Shown here one piece after another: positions 43,761 through 55,082 of a DNA stretch of 64,000 bases. The notes below the pieces were generated by a model. The model was not told the DNA's origin and made no database searches. It saw only the letters and a program-made list of their open reading frames with translations. The position numbers were made by a program, and so were the translations under genes. This stretch comes from Ooceraea biroi. Taxonomy: Eukaryota; Arthropoda; Insecta; Hymenoptera; Formicidae. The stretch is from contig NC_039513.1 of NCBI RefSeq assembly GCF_003672135.1, positions 434,001-498,000 on the forward strand. Reading direction: 5' to 3'. Numbering within the stretch: the first letter of the stretch is position 1; each line of letters starts with the position of its first letter.

Positions 43761-44625
43761 ACAAGTAACACTACCCAAGTGTCACACGCCGATTTTGATA
43801 AGCTTTGAATATGTTGTTGTCTAGGTCAAAATATGAGATACATATTTTTTTATATCGGCCCGTTTTGCCATTAAGGGGATGAAACACCCTCTTGAAAAAA
43901 ATCGGGTTTTATATTTCTTAGCGAATACCGTCGAAACAATAAAACATATAAGAAAAAGTTTCAAGTAAAAGTTTTATGGATTCTAATGTACTTTATAACA
44001 GTGCAATCAGATTTTTTGAAAATGTCATATTTTTCGAAATTCCTTTCCCCCTCCACAATTTTTGAAAATTTTAAAATTTATCTTTCAGCAAAACTTCAAG
44101 CATATTTAACGACAATTCAACCATATATGATAAGGTCATATTCTGAAAACGCATTTTTCAAAAATAAGCTAAAAGTACCTCTATATCGCTACATACGCGT
44201 CCCGTCCGTATTCTCGTATTTAATACGCTAGTTACTCCTGGCAACAGTTTTTTCGCACAGAGATAACAATGAAGTCGGGGGATTACTTTTAATTAACAAA
44301 ATAAGTCAGGTTCTCGCCCTCTGCCGGACCCAGAAATGGTCAACGTAGAGCTGACAAGAAAATTTTTCCTTTTTTTATTTTTTTCAATATTTCTAAATTT
44401 GTTTGTTTTTTTCTCTATAATTGCATATATACTAACATTTCTTATAAATTAACATATATTTGTGTGTGTGTGTATAAAACCCGATTTTTTTCAAGAGGGT
44501 GTTTCACCCCCTTAATGGCAAAACGGGCCGATATAAAAAAATATGTATCTCATATTTTGACCTAGACAACAACATATTCAAAGCTTATCAAAATCGGCGT
44601 GTGACACTTGGGTAGTGTTACTTGT
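43761..44625. mobile_element. Inverted-repeat DNA element, 865 bp, arms about 150 bp
   Basis: ACAAGTAACACTACCCAAGT at 43761 is mirrored by ACTTGGGTAGTGTTACTTGT ending at 44625. The inverted arms extend inwards to about 43911 and 44478 with few mismatches (GGGCCGATATAAAAAAATAT block). The interior is AT-rich and non-coding. About 40 bases of the same terminus recur at 55383. No clear target duplication, superfamily unknown. Confidence 0.75.
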
Positions 44626-44798
44626 CAGCTGTGAGGAGAAAAGAAGATAGTAATCTTGAATGACCTTAAGAAAGTATCAGAAATCAGAAAAATCAGAAAA
44701 AGGTTATCTACAAAAGGTTTCTTAACTTCATGATCTTTTCGAAACGTACGAAATAGCATATCATAACTATTATGTATATCATTAAATCTATTGATAAA

Positions 44799-44897
44799 GG
44801 CTGCGTTCTGATATTCACTGCCAGTACTGAAACTCTATAGTTTATGTAACGTACACTATAGATTTTCAGTACTTGCAATGAATATCGGAACGCAGCC
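44799..44897. mobile_element. 99-bp hairpin (MITE-like)
   Basis: GGCTGCGTTCTGATATTCA and the complementary GAATATCGGAACGCAGCC pair over about 35 bases, as do the inner CAGTACTGAAA segments, leaving a loop of about 25. Flanked by AAA on both sides, which may be a 3-bp duplication. Confidence 0.65.
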
Positions 44898-45109
44898 AAA
44901 ATCAAATCTAACAAGAACTATCAAAGTTCTTCAATGGATTGATTAAAATTAAGCACTATTATAACACTATTTTGTTTATAATTTATTTATGACCAATAAA
45001 ATAACATAAGAGAACACAAAATAATAATGATATTGTTAAAATGGAATATTTCTTATAAAAAATATTTCTTATATTTAGGACTATTTTTAAATTGCCACAT
45101 TCATCATCT

Positions 45110-46230
45110 CTGCGGAATTGGATGTCTAATGTGAACATTCAGCAAGGTTTCCAATTAAAGGTACTACAAGCTCTCAGTAAATTAGACGCAACAGAACGGG
45201 ATTGTTTTTTATCTTCGACAGCATGACAATTAGACAACAAATTGAATGGATTGAAGAAAAACAAAAATACAGTAGATTTTGCGATTATAGTAATTGCGTA
45301 TCCATTGAAAATAAAGATATAGAAGCACAAGAAGCCTTAGTATTTTTATTAGTAGATCTTTAAAAGGGGCATGAAAATGGCTAATTGCGTATTTTTTAGT
45401 AAGAAAACCATCATCGACAATACTATCAGAATTAATAAAAAGTGCTCTAAGAATGTGTTGTGAACACAATCTACGTGTACATAGCGTAACATTTGATGGT
45501 GATGCATCGAATTGTAGTGCCATAAATATACTTGGTGCAAAAGTGTTTCCACAAGATTACACACAAATAAAAAATTTCTTTCCATGTCCCAGTGAAGACA
45601 CTAACAGAAATATTAAAATTATCTTAGACGCATGCCATATGATAAAGTTAGTCAGAAAGCGTTCGCAGACTATAAACAGTTTGAAAGCAATAATGGTACT
45701 ATAAAATGGGATTATATTCTAAAGTTGCACACATTACAAAAGCAATTAACGTTTGAATTAAAAAATCGTCTATCTTCGCAATGCATAAACTGGCAACAAA
45801 ATGAAATGAAAGTAAAGTATGCTGTCCATGTATTCAGTGCATCCGTATTTAATATTCTAAATTTTAGAAATCCTTTTGCGAAAGGTTACAAGACACCAAT
45901 TTTTAAGCACAATGTTGAATATTTGAGACACAAGACAGATGAGATTATAAAACATCTTTTTTCGTTAAAAACAACATCCGGAGAACCACTACATTGCACA
46001 GGAAGAAAAACATTTATATATGGTTTGGCAATCGGTGCTAAATCTGTTTTAGATGTTGCAGAGACAATTAAGGAAAATGAGTCTTTTAAATATATTTTAA
46101 GGGGATCCTGGAGTCATCTGTATTACCGGCTGAAATTAGGCCGAAATAGTGGATTTTCCAAGAACAGGATCTTTTTATTGAATTCACAGAATGCAAAATC
46201 CTTTTGCACGATGAAAGTACACACAATAAT
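45110..46230 (+). pseudogene. P-element/THAP9-like transposase, decayed
   Basis: Conserved blocks in order: AMTIRQQIEWIEEKQKYS near 45225, EAQEALVFLLVDL near 45325, SVTFDGDASNCSAINILGAK at 45483, LDACHMIKLVR at 45625, GTIKWDYILKLHTLQKQLTF and NEMKVKYAVHVFSASVFNIL at 45690-45860. These correspond to the RNase-H-like and GTP-binding-insert regions of P/THAP9 transposases. The frame shifts at about 45220, 45430 and 45645, and there is a stop near 45360. No THAP zinc finger is recognisable upstream. The 3' end after 46100 is unclear (ILRGSWSHLYYRLKLG). Confidence 0.7.
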
Positions 46231-46690
46231 ATAGTGTGGAAGATAAGACTGTACTTTCTAAACGGAAAAAAAATCGAACATTACACTCATCTTATAGGCT
46301 TCTTGGCGAATGTCGTACAATAATATAAATTTGGCACTGCGTACATACGAAATTACTATCATCCACACTAAATTCACAATAAAGGAATACGAGGATGCTT
46401 TTAGAAGTGATTTTAGATGCGTAATAAAAAAGATTTCTTTCTTGGAAAATTACATGATATATGCGTCTGCATTCATGGCCACGCGTGCTAACAAAGCAAA
46501 AGATTAGTTCTTCCATGCTGTGAGAGATGGCGTTGCAATACATGTCTATTTGAGAAGGACAGGCCTGTCATATCAGTCATATGGCGAGAGGTTAGACGTA
46601 TTGTGCGTCTAACCTCACGTATTAAATTGTTTATTTTATGCACGCTCCTATTCTAATCGCTCGCTCACTCAATCGCTCCCTATAGATTAC
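46231..46690. other. Possible decayed tail of the P-like element
   Basis: Short frames only. The palindromic GACGCACAATACGTC-like words near 46590 form a small inverted repeat. Nothing else seen. Confidence 0.3.
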
Positions 46691-46705
46691 ATATAATTAC
46701 GTTCA

Positions 46706-46737
<32 letters not shown>

Positions 46738-46905
46738 TCTCTCTCTCGCTCTCTCTCTCTCGCCCTCTCGCCCTCTCTCTCTCTCACTAACTCGCCCTCT
46801 CGCTCTCGCCCTCTCACTCACTCGCCCTCTCTCTCTCTCTCTCTCTCTTGCCCTCTCACTCACTCGCCCTCTCGCTCTCTCACTCGTTCTCTCGCAAATA
46901 TATCT
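46690..46905 (-). repeat. (CTCT/CCCT)n microsatellite
   Basis: About 215 bases of CTCTCG and CTCTCT units with CGCCCT interruptions. It replaces the C-terminal part of the adjoining mariner gene. The Arg/Glu/Ser-rich frame across it is an artefact. Confidence 0.9.
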
Positions 46906-47277
46906 TTTCTCACTCCAACTTCTTGTACTACATCGCGTCGTACACTTGTCGTACACCGACCGGCGGAGTTGATCGTGGACAGTGGTTTTCGATATTTTCA
47001 GTATCTCTGCTAATTCACGTGTCGTGTAGCGCGGGTTATTCTCGATCAGTGTCTTGATTTGGTCATCATCAGTAGTAGAGGGTCTGCCCGAGCGTTCTTG
47101 GTCTTTAAGGTTAAAATCACCAGCTCTAAACTTAGCGAACCACTTACGTACGGTTCTTTCAGCTAAAGCGCCTTCTTCGTAAATAGAACATATCGAATTT
47201 GTTGCTTGTGAGGCATTTTTGCCTTTCTGGTAATAAAAAAACATCAAGTGTCTAAAATGTTCTTTGTTTTCTTCCAT
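46906..47277 (-). pseudogene. Mariner transposase N-terminal DNA-binding region
   Basis: Starts MEENKEHFRHLMFFYYQKGK and continues through the two helix-turn-helix motifs typical of mariner/SETMAR (RTVRKWFAKFRAGDFNLKDQ; IENNPRYTTRELAEILKISK). The linker RSGRPSTTDDDQIKTLI between them is highly conserved in the family. The catalytic domain is missing: after residue about 110 the sequence becomes microsatellite. Confidence 0.85.
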
Positions 47278-47463
47278 CTTCAAAAGAGTACACAAAACTG
47301 ACAGGGATCAATTTATCTCAAACAACTTGTTTCCTAAAGATGCGTTGAAATGTCACCTTTAAGCATATGTATATAAATCGTATGTTTTTAATAACATTGA
47401 TATATTCAGACATGTTCCAACGCCATCTATTAAAAATCGGCACGAACTTTCCGGACGACCCAA
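46906..47463 (-). mobile_element. 5' half of a mariner element, truncated
   Basis: The terminus GGGTCGTCCGGAAAGTTCGT (minus strand, about 47460) is of the mariner type, followed by about 180 bases of leader and a transposase start at 47277. The element stops where the CT-microsatellite begins. Confidence 0.75.
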
Positions 47464-47740
47464 TAGAATAAATGTAATCGATTTTTTTGTTTGCATAAAT
47501 ACTAATTTTTATAATTGGCGCAATTTGTTGATATCATATAGTTTTATAGAGGTCATCTTTGAACGCGTTCTTCGGGTGCGTATGCTTGGCGCTTTTTTGT
47601 ACTTTTTTTAAAAAGGTAATTTTGTTGTGATACGTATAATACCTTAAAACATGTATATTCGGGAAAACATATTTAATGAACGGATATGCTAATTATACGT
47701 GTAAACGTGTTTCCGTTTAAACGTATAATAGCGAGCCCTA
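47464..47740. other. Spacer
   Basis: AT-rich. AAACGTGTTTCCGTTTAAACG near 47703 is a short inverted repeat. No gene. Confidence 0.3.
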
Positions 47741-48039
47741 GTTTCAACCAATCTTTTGGTCCTTATCAAATGTCAAAGACAACCAAATCTTTCTCTAAAA
47801 CGAAAATGTGAATTAAAGTGAAAAAGCTGGTCAAACGCTAATGAACATTTACAATACAATAACGGTTAAAATGCCTACTTACTGCCAAAGAAAGACTAAT
47901 AAAATAAAGGAAGACAATACGTGTATTGTAAATGTTCATTAGCGTTTGATCAGCTTTTTCACTTTAATTCACATTTTCGTTTTAGAGAAAGATTTGGTTG
48001 TATTTGACATTTGATAAGGACCAAAAGATTGATTGAAAC
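47741..48039. mobile_element. Foldback element, 299 bp
   Basis: GTTTCAACCAATCTTTTGGT at the left end pairs with ACCAAAAGATTGATTGAAAC at the right. The arms run about 120 bp (to 47860 and from about 47915) with very few mismatches and a spacer of about 55 bp. No coding capacity. Confidence 0.75.
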
Positions 48040-48158
48040 GTTATGTATATTTTTTAATGGAATAAATGTGCCAGTGAAGGGTCGTTATAAGAAGTATTTA
48101 TTATTAATTTTACACATATTTGGTAATAATTGTTTTGAAACATTTTATATTTTCTCTT

Positions 48159-48673
48159 CCTCTTACAATTCAGAAGTGAGATAAAATCCACTACCCCTCG
48201 GAGAGGAGGGAGTTGAGAAGCATGCTGGCCGGTAGTGAAGCCTAAACATGGAGGTCGGGACGGACTCAGAGGAGTGAATCAACATGGAGATTGGGAAGGA
48301 CTCGGAGGAGTGAACCAACATGGAGATTGGGAGGGACTCAGAAGAGTGAACCAAAAATGGATGTTGGGAGGGACTCAGAAGAGTGAACCAAAAATGGAAG
48401 TTGGGAGGGACTCAAGTGGAGTGAACCGACGATTTGGAGACATTCGGGGACGAATGTAATGTCAGGCTGGCCGAGCAGTTGCGGCTGTAAGATCTGGAAA
48501 GATAGTCGAGACTGACAGGTCGTATAGAGGATCAGAATGAAAACAAGTTGATCACAACAGTAGGAGTATTGGCCGTAAACGCTAAGACCTAGGCGTGTGG
48601 AATCGAGATGCCGGAGAGTTCGAGTTCGAATCCAAGGCAGTCTCCTAGTTATTTTTCGCCTCTTACAATTCAG
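48159..48673 (+). mobile_element. SINE-like insertion with 15-bp target duplication
   Basis: CCTCTTACAATTCAG occurs at 48159-48173 and exactly at 48659-48673, bracketing 485 bases. Within it are a 39-bp minisatellite and, from about 48462, tRNA-like sequence: TGGCCGAGCAGTTGCGGCTG resembles the A-box arm of a class II tRNA (Leu/Ser), and GTTCGAATCC at about 48623 is a perfect B box, but they are too far apart for a functional tRNA. A duplication of this length implies LINE-mediated integration. Confidence 0.65.
48244..48432 (+). repeat. 39-bp minisatellite, about five units
   Basis: Units contain AACATGGAGATTGGGA, GGGACTCAGAAGAGTGAACC or AAATGGATGTTGGGAGGGAC, starting at about 48248, 48282, 48321, 48360 and 48399. 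It lies wholly inside the SINE-like insertion. Confidence 0.85.
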
Positions 48674-48972
48674 GTATATCACTTTTTTATTTTGAAGAAA
48701 ATTGATTTACACAAGTTGTGGTTTTCATGATTTGAAATGCCATTTGTAAGGTGAATAGGATAGTTATTATGAACACATATTTCGATTTGATAGCGATCCA
48801 TGCCCTTTGAACCAAGTTATGCTTAAAAAACCAAAAGGTGATATATTTATGGCCAGTACTGTGTATTGCAGACATTGTCTTTATTACAAACATGTCTGTT
48901 GCATATATTATGCTTCTCCTTTTTAGATATACCCATACAGCACAAAATATTTGGAGCATATTCTAACAACAT
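48674..48972. other. Spacer
   Basis: AT-rich, short frames only; nothing recognised. Confidence 0.3.
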
Positions 48973-50032
48973 TGTGACAGTGTAAGTTTATTCCCCCAAC
49001 GTCGACGTGATCCGGCTCGTCGGAAGTATTTATAATAATAAAAATATTGTAAATATTTTATTATATATATATTTATTTGGTAAATGTTCATGTTTATATG
49101 TGGTTATATTTTTTTATATACTATTAATATGTCATTGAAATTCTTGAAATTATTGAAGTTTGGAAATTATTGAAAGTTATCATTGATTTTTGAAATTGTT
49201 GTATGAATTGTTAAATTATTGTATTATATTATTGAATTGTTGCGCTATAAACCTTGTACTGCTCATATTTCGACAAACGGGAGGTTCTCTCAATTCTGGT
49301 CACCGAATTGTGGACGAAGGAGATGCAGCGAGAAGGCGACCGATGTGTACGGGAACGAAGAGAGAACAGCGAAGTGTGTTTCCACCCATAGAACAGACAA
49401 GGATGGACGATGATCAGGGGCGTATGCCCACTTATATTGACTGTAGCATCAAATATCGATTGATATCGATCCATCGATGGCAAGGAACGCATGCGCAAAG
49501 GACCGACGGCACTGTAACCGGTCTATGCTCAAAGGAGCAAGATCACCGTGTGGCACTCTTGGAATGGCTGTGCTCGTATAAAGTATACAGGATCCAGGAG
49601 TCAACTCCCGAGAAGCCGGATCGCCGTTAACAAATACTATCGTCCGTAGACGGTTATAGTTGAAACTGCACTATAATATACTAAAGGCTGACAGAGTAAG
49701 AGATCTCCCGTCGAGAATTGTGAGTACACTAAACTTGTACAATTCTGCCTGAAGCAACATTTAAATTTAATTATATAGTCTTGGAAGTTTTATATAACGT
49801 TTTTTATTTATTCAATTATATCCTGTCGGTGTTACAACAGTCAGTGTCATATAGAAAGGGTCCTCCCAATTATCCACCCCTGAGACCTTATTAATTTTAC
49901 TGGTTTTATAAAAATCAGTTGGCGCCCAGTACATACCTTGTCTTATTATATTTTAATAAATTAGCGACCTGACAGCCGCGGACCCGGCAGCGTCAGGTGA
50001 AGCCGAGTAACTAAAAAAATACCGGTCGCAAC
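48973..50032 (+). other. Possible LTR and primer-binding remnant
   Basis: TGTGACAGTGTAAG at 48973 could be an LTR start and ...AAAAATCA at 49918 its end, followed after GT by TGGCGCCCAGTACATACC, which looks like a tRNA primer-binding site. No second LTR, gag or pol is visible, and the internal region stops after about 110 bases where a different element begins. Short frames at 49190-49630 have no motif. Tentative. Confidence 0.3.
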
Positions 50033-50079
50033 ATGATTTCCATATATTCTGAGAATATTTGAAAAGGATATACAAATCA

Positions 50080-50320
50080 TACTAATATAATAAAGAGGTA
50101 AATTTGTTCCATTGTTCGGGGTAATCTCAGAAACTACTAAACCGATTTGAAAAATTCTTTCACTGGTGGATAGCTTAGATCTTCCTGAATAACATAGACT
50201 ATGTACAATCGTCTTGCAACTTCTAAAAATGTGCGCGTCGCAAAAAAATACGTTCTGTATGCTTTATATTTTCCAAATATACCGAGCGCGCGAAGCGCAC
50301 GAGGAACAAGCGCCAGCTAG
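50080..50320 (+). mobile_element. Short non-autonomous Helitron-like element
   Basis: Begins TACTAATATAATAAAGAGGT, contains CTCAGAAACTACTAAACCGA, and ends with a GC-rich hairpin (GAGCGCGCGAAGCGC) and CTAG before T. These start, core and end strings match a small Helitron family widespread in insects (recalled, not searched). No coding capacity and no target duplication, as expected for rolling-circle elements. Confidence 0.7.
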
Positions 50321-50682
50321 TTTCATATACAAAGGATATTCGCATAATATTTACGAAATATTATTTACATTTTATGTGAAATGATTAGTCTCGCTTTGCC
50401 TCTCGGGGAGTGCGGACGTGTTTTGATCGCTCCGGGCCTAGATAGTGTGAGTGAGTGCCAATAACAAGCCGTTGACAGTACATAAGGTTACTGAGAAAAC
50501 AATAACATAGGATGAATAGCAGTAACGGATACGGTTAGAATATCAGAATAATACATACAGACTAATTTATCAACTTTATCAGGATAAATTTATTCAGGGA
50601 TTACCAAATAGCTAATCCACAGCACTATATTCCAGCGCCAATAGCGCAAACAACAACGCAGTACAACAATTCAAATCATACA

Positions 50683-51758
50683 ATGCAGCATCAATATCAA
50701 CAATTACAAGGGCCATCTTCGCAACAACCAATGGCACCTCAATATTCAATGCACCAACAGCAATCACAAATTACACAACCTTATCAGTCACAAAACCAAG
50801 ACATTCAAATTCTTTATCAACAGACACAACCAGAATGGATACCTGTAATAAACAAAAAACGCCTAAGAAGCCCCGAAATGGTTTATGACAGAAAGCAAAC
50901 AAAAATTAGCGACTACTGGCTACAGAAACCATTAGAAACCGAAAATCGATTTAACAACCTATCAGAAGAGGAAACAAGTAAAACCAAAGACAAAGAAAAA
51001 GATAGGACAAACAACACAAAAACTGTCCCAAAACCGCCACCCATAACCATATACAATGTAGGGGTAATACACAAATTCATGAACTGCTTAAAAAGATTAC
51101 AGATGGTAATTATACAGTGAAAACTACTGAGTTTGAAACAATAAAAGTTCAAGTCTTCGATGCCGAATACTTTAAAATATTAATCAAAGAACTCGATAAC
51201 AAAAATACACAATACCACACATTTAGACCAAAAAGCGAGAAAACATTCAGATTTGTAATGAGAGGACTACATCATGGAACAGAAACTGATACTATAAAAA
51301 AGGAATTGGCAGAACATGATCACGAAGTAATAAACATACACAATATAAAAGATAGAACTACTAAAAAACCTCTACCAATGTTTTATATTGACATCAAACC
51401 TAAAGAAAATAACAAACATGTATACAAAATAAAAAGTCTTGGCAACAATATTATAAACTGCGAACCACCACATGTTAAAAGGATAATATCTCAATGCAGC
51501 AGGTGTCAGGCATATAAACACACCAAGACTTACTGTCGAAAAATATTCAGATGTGTTAAGTGTGCAGGACATCACGAAACAAAAGAATGCACCCGCAAAA
51601 CACGAGACGACAAAGTCAAATGCGTCAACTGTGGCGGTGATCATCCAGAAAATTACAGAGGATGCCTGGTACACAAACAACTTCAGGAAAAATTATATCC
51701 AGCTCCGAGAGAGAAAAGAAATATGCAACCGCAAGCACAGCTCACACCAATCCAGTAA
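50683..51758 (+). pseudogene. Jockey-type ORF1 (gag-like, zinc knuckles)
   Basis: The N-terminal part is Gln-rich (HQYQQLQGPSSQQPM...), then TIYNVGVIHKF. A one-base shift at about 51117 leads into a PRE/C2HC-like domain (FRPKSEKTFRFVMRGLHHGT) and zinc knuckles CSRCQAYKHTKTYC, CVKCAGHHETKEC and CVNCGGDHPENYRGC. This is the standard Jockey-clade gag layout, binding element RNA. The start could lie upstream of 50683, since Gln/Thr-rich coding-like sequence continues to about 50600. Confidence 0.8.
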
Positions 51759-51954
51759 ATACAACCAGGGCTGTCATATGCTCAAGTAATCAACAACAGC
51801 AAAGCACAAAATAATTCTAATATTCAAGCAAACCAACATCTAATCAACCTGTCAATAACATAACCAAACTCGAAGAAATGCTTGGCAAGCTCATGGAACA
51901 AATGGGCACAATGCTCAACCTACTTACTACCGTCGTCAGTAAATTGGATCAACG
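51759..51954 (+). other. Degraded end of Jockey-type ORF1
   Basis: Sequence encodes in another frame ITKLEEMLGKLMEQMGTMLN, a typical helical ORF1 C-terminus, up to the ORF2 start at 51955. One or two frameshifts separate it from the main ORF1. Confidence 0.5.
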
Positions 51955-54621
51955 ATGGAGCAACTAAAACATCCAAAATACAAAATAGCCATCTGGAACG
52001 CCAGTGGCCTCCAACAACATGCTCGAGAACTTAAAACATTCCTGTATGACTCAAACATTGACATCATGATGATCTCAGAGACACACTTCACAGACAAACA
52101 TTACTTAAGGATTCCTAAATATAAACTTTATCACACAAAACATCCGGACGATAAAACTCATGGCGGAACTGCAATAATTATAAAAGAGAACATCAAACAC
52201 TACGAAAGGGAAAAATTCACTAAAGAATATTTACAAGCTACTAGTGTCACCATAGAAGAAAAATATGGACCAATAACAATGTCTACCATTTACTGCCCAC
52301 CTAAGCACAACAACAAAAAAGAACACTTCGAGGGATTTTTCAACACACTAGGCAATAGATTTATAGCCGAAGGCGATTATAACGCTAAACACTCAATATG
52401 GGGCTCGAGACTAACAACTCCAAAGGGTAGAGAATTAATCAAAGCAATGAGGGACAACAATCTACAACAAATCTATATACAATAGATTTTTGCATCACAA
52501 AAGGCATTGACACAAAGAAATGTAAGGCAGAATCTTGCTTTGAATTGTCATCAGATCACTCACCAGTGATAATAACCATTAACTCACAGATCTTAAATAA
52601 AGAAAAACAACCATCTTTGTATAGCAACAGAACTGATTGGACACTATTCAAGGAAAAATTAGACACACTAACCTCGCTAGATCAACCATTAAAAACCGAA
52701 CTGGATATAGAAATTGTGGTTGCAAACCTAACTAAAAACATCCAAGAAGCGGCATGGTTTGCAACCCCCGACTACGAAACACCTCATGGGAGAATACCTG
52801 AAGTGTCGCCCTCAATCAAACAGAAAATCACCGAAAAAAGACAACTGCGGAAACAATGGCAACAAGTAAGAACAGAGGTAAATAAGAGGAAACTAAATAA
52901 AGCAACAAAAGAACTAAAAGAGTTTATCCAAGTAGAACAAAACCAAGGAATTCAAGAATACCTGAAAAACTTAACACCAACTGAAGTTACGGAGTATTCG
53001 CTGTGGAAGACAACCAAAAAACTCAAAAGGCCCCAACAACATAATCCTCCAATTAAAAACGACAATAATATATGGGCCAGAAACGATAAAGGAAAAGCCG
53101 AAGCCTTCCTCAAACATTAAAAAAATGTATTCAAACCTTTCCCTTCAGAAATAACAGCAGAAGAAGAAACCGAAATAACTGACTTTCTAGATGTACCATT
53201 TCAAATGGATTTACCGCATGATAAATGCACGATTGAGGAGGTAAAACAGATCATATTGAAAGAAATTAACACTAAAAAGGCACCAGGATTTGATCTTATC
53301 ACTGGCAAAATTATTCAAGAACTGCCGGAAAAAAGTATAAAACTTATAACATTCATTTTCAATGCAATATTGCGAATTAACTACTTCCCCAGCATCTGGA
53401 AAGTTGCCCAAATCATTATGATCCCTAAACCTGGGAAGAAATTGGAAGATGTTTCCTCTTACAGACCCATAAGCCTGCTACCTGTATTCTTCAAAGTCTT
53501 TGAGAAACTATATGTCAAAAGACTCAAAGCAATAATAGACCAAAAGAAAATAATTCCAGAACATCAATTTGGATTCCGTAATAAACACGGAACAATAGAA
53601 CAGGTACACAGGTTAGTCAACAAAATTAACAAAGACCTGAATGAAAAAAAAATACTGTTCAGCTGCTTTTCTTGACATATCTCAGGCATTTGATAAGGTA
53701 TGGCACAGCGAAATACTAGTCAAATTGAAGAAGCTTTTTTCCCACTCACACTATCAATTGCTGAAATCTTACCTGTCAGATAAACACTTCTTAGTCAAAC
53801 AAGGTAATGAATATACTGCACTGAACCCTATACATTCAGGCGTTCCACAGGGAAGTGTACTCGGTCCAATATTATACCTTTTATATACTGCAGACCTATC
53901 AACAACTAAACAAAACACAGTAACTACATATGCTAATGACACTGCAGTTATGGCATCTCATACTGATCCTATATTGGCCTCATGAAATTTACAGACCAAC
54001 CTTGACAGGATTCAGAACTGGACAAAGAAATGGCGCATTAAAGCCAATGAGTTAAAGTCTACTTGTGTAACCTTCACCTTACGCAGAAAAACATGTCCAC
54101 CCGTGAAGTTTAACAACTGCCAACTTCCACAAGCAGAAGATGCCAAATATCTTGGCATACATCTGGATCGACGTCTAACGTGGAAAAAACATATATTTAC
54201 AAAGCGCAAACAGCTAGGATTCAAATTAAGCCAAATGTACTGGCTCATCGGCCGAAGATCAAAATTATCATTGAATAACAAAGTTCTACTATATAAAACC
54301 ATTCTGAAGCCTGTTTGGACTTATGGAATTCAGCTATGGGGCACCACCAGTAACTCCAACATTGACATCCTGCAGAGGTTTCAACACAAGGTGCTGCGTG
54401 CCATTGTCGATGCACCATACTACGTCTCCAATGAGGTTATTCAGCACGACATCCCCTTGAAAACCGTCAAAGAAGTCATCCACCAATTCAACATAAAGTA
54501 CAATGAAAGAATATCAGTGCATCCTAATATGCTGGCCAACCAGCTAAACTCACCTGTTAACAACGAAATGCGTAGATTAAAGCGCCTACTACCATCCGAC
54601 CTAATAACTGGCCTTAGATAA
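51955..54621 (+). pseudogene. Jockey-type ORF2, endonuclease-reverse transcriptase
   Basis: Endonuclease blocks: IAIWNASGLQQH, MMISETHFTD, HGGTAIIIKE, FIAEGDYNAKH, WGSRLTTPKGREL, then SSDHSPVIITIN after a frame change at about 52480. RT blocks: RPISLLPVFFKVFEK, HQFGFRNKHGTIEQV, FLDISQAFDKVWH, HSGVPQGSVLGPILYLLYTA, and the active-site box is TYANDTAVMA at about 53928, where the usual YADD reads YAND. The loss of the second Asp would by itself inactivate the polymerase. Breaks: about 52480, a stop at 53118, a shift at about 53660 and a stop at about 53983. The C-terminus RLKRLLPSDLITGLR is intact. Confidence 0.85.
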
Positions 54622-54758
54622 AATATAGGTTGTATATAAAGGAGATCACTCACTGGAGTGATACTCTACACGTCTCTATTCAACATCAAACAAAACGCTT
54701 ATTGCCCATGGGCAGATTGCTGTGCTCACGGAGAGTTAAAAAAAAAGTGAAATGATTA

Positions 54759-55082
54759 AAATGTTCATAGAATATGCTACAGAATATTTATAGAACATTC
54801 AAAGAATGTGACTTTTTGTCTTCAACTTCAAATGTTCCATTGAAGGTTCACAGAAACTCTGAAGCATTATATGAGAATATTCTACGAATATTTAAACATT
54901 CTCCGATATTATTCTATGAATGTTCATAGAACGTTCTTGTGCTATATGGGTATTGTCTTTTATAGACAAGGTATGGAATGAGCCCCTCCCCGCCCATTCC
55001 CGTGAGAACGCATCCAATATATTTTTTATTCGTCTCTCCGATAATTTTCTTAATATATGTTTTCAATTCTGTTAACTTTCAA
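54759..55082. other. Spacer continuing the LINE target
   Basis: AT-rich; repeated GAATATT, GAACATTC and TTCATAGAA(C/T) words, probably a degenerate simple-repeat region that also occurs before the LINE at 50040-50375. No gene. Confidence 0.4.

Larger units (their letters stand above)
50388..54746 (+). mobile_element. Jockey-type LINE, near full length, with 12-bp target duplication
   Basis: GTGAAATGATTA lies at 50376-50387 and again at 54747-54758, directly after a short A-run, so the insertion is exactly delimited at 4,359 bases. The leader runs from 50388 to about 50680, ORF1 from 50683 to 51758, ORF2 from 51955 to 54621, then a 125-bp 3' UTR and A9 tail. An intact duplication and full length suggest a fairly young insertion, although both ORFs have frameshifts or stops. 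Confidence 0.9.

Noticed and set aside
48460..48640. A functional class II tRNA gene
   Set aside because: A-box- and B-box-like strings are about 150 bases apart and no cloverleaf or acceptor stem can be formed; a SINE remnant is the better reading.
49831..50032. A solo LTR from TGTTACAACAG to GTCGCAACA
   Set aside because: No target duplication at the ends; the longer LTR plus primer-binding-site reading is slightly better but also weak.
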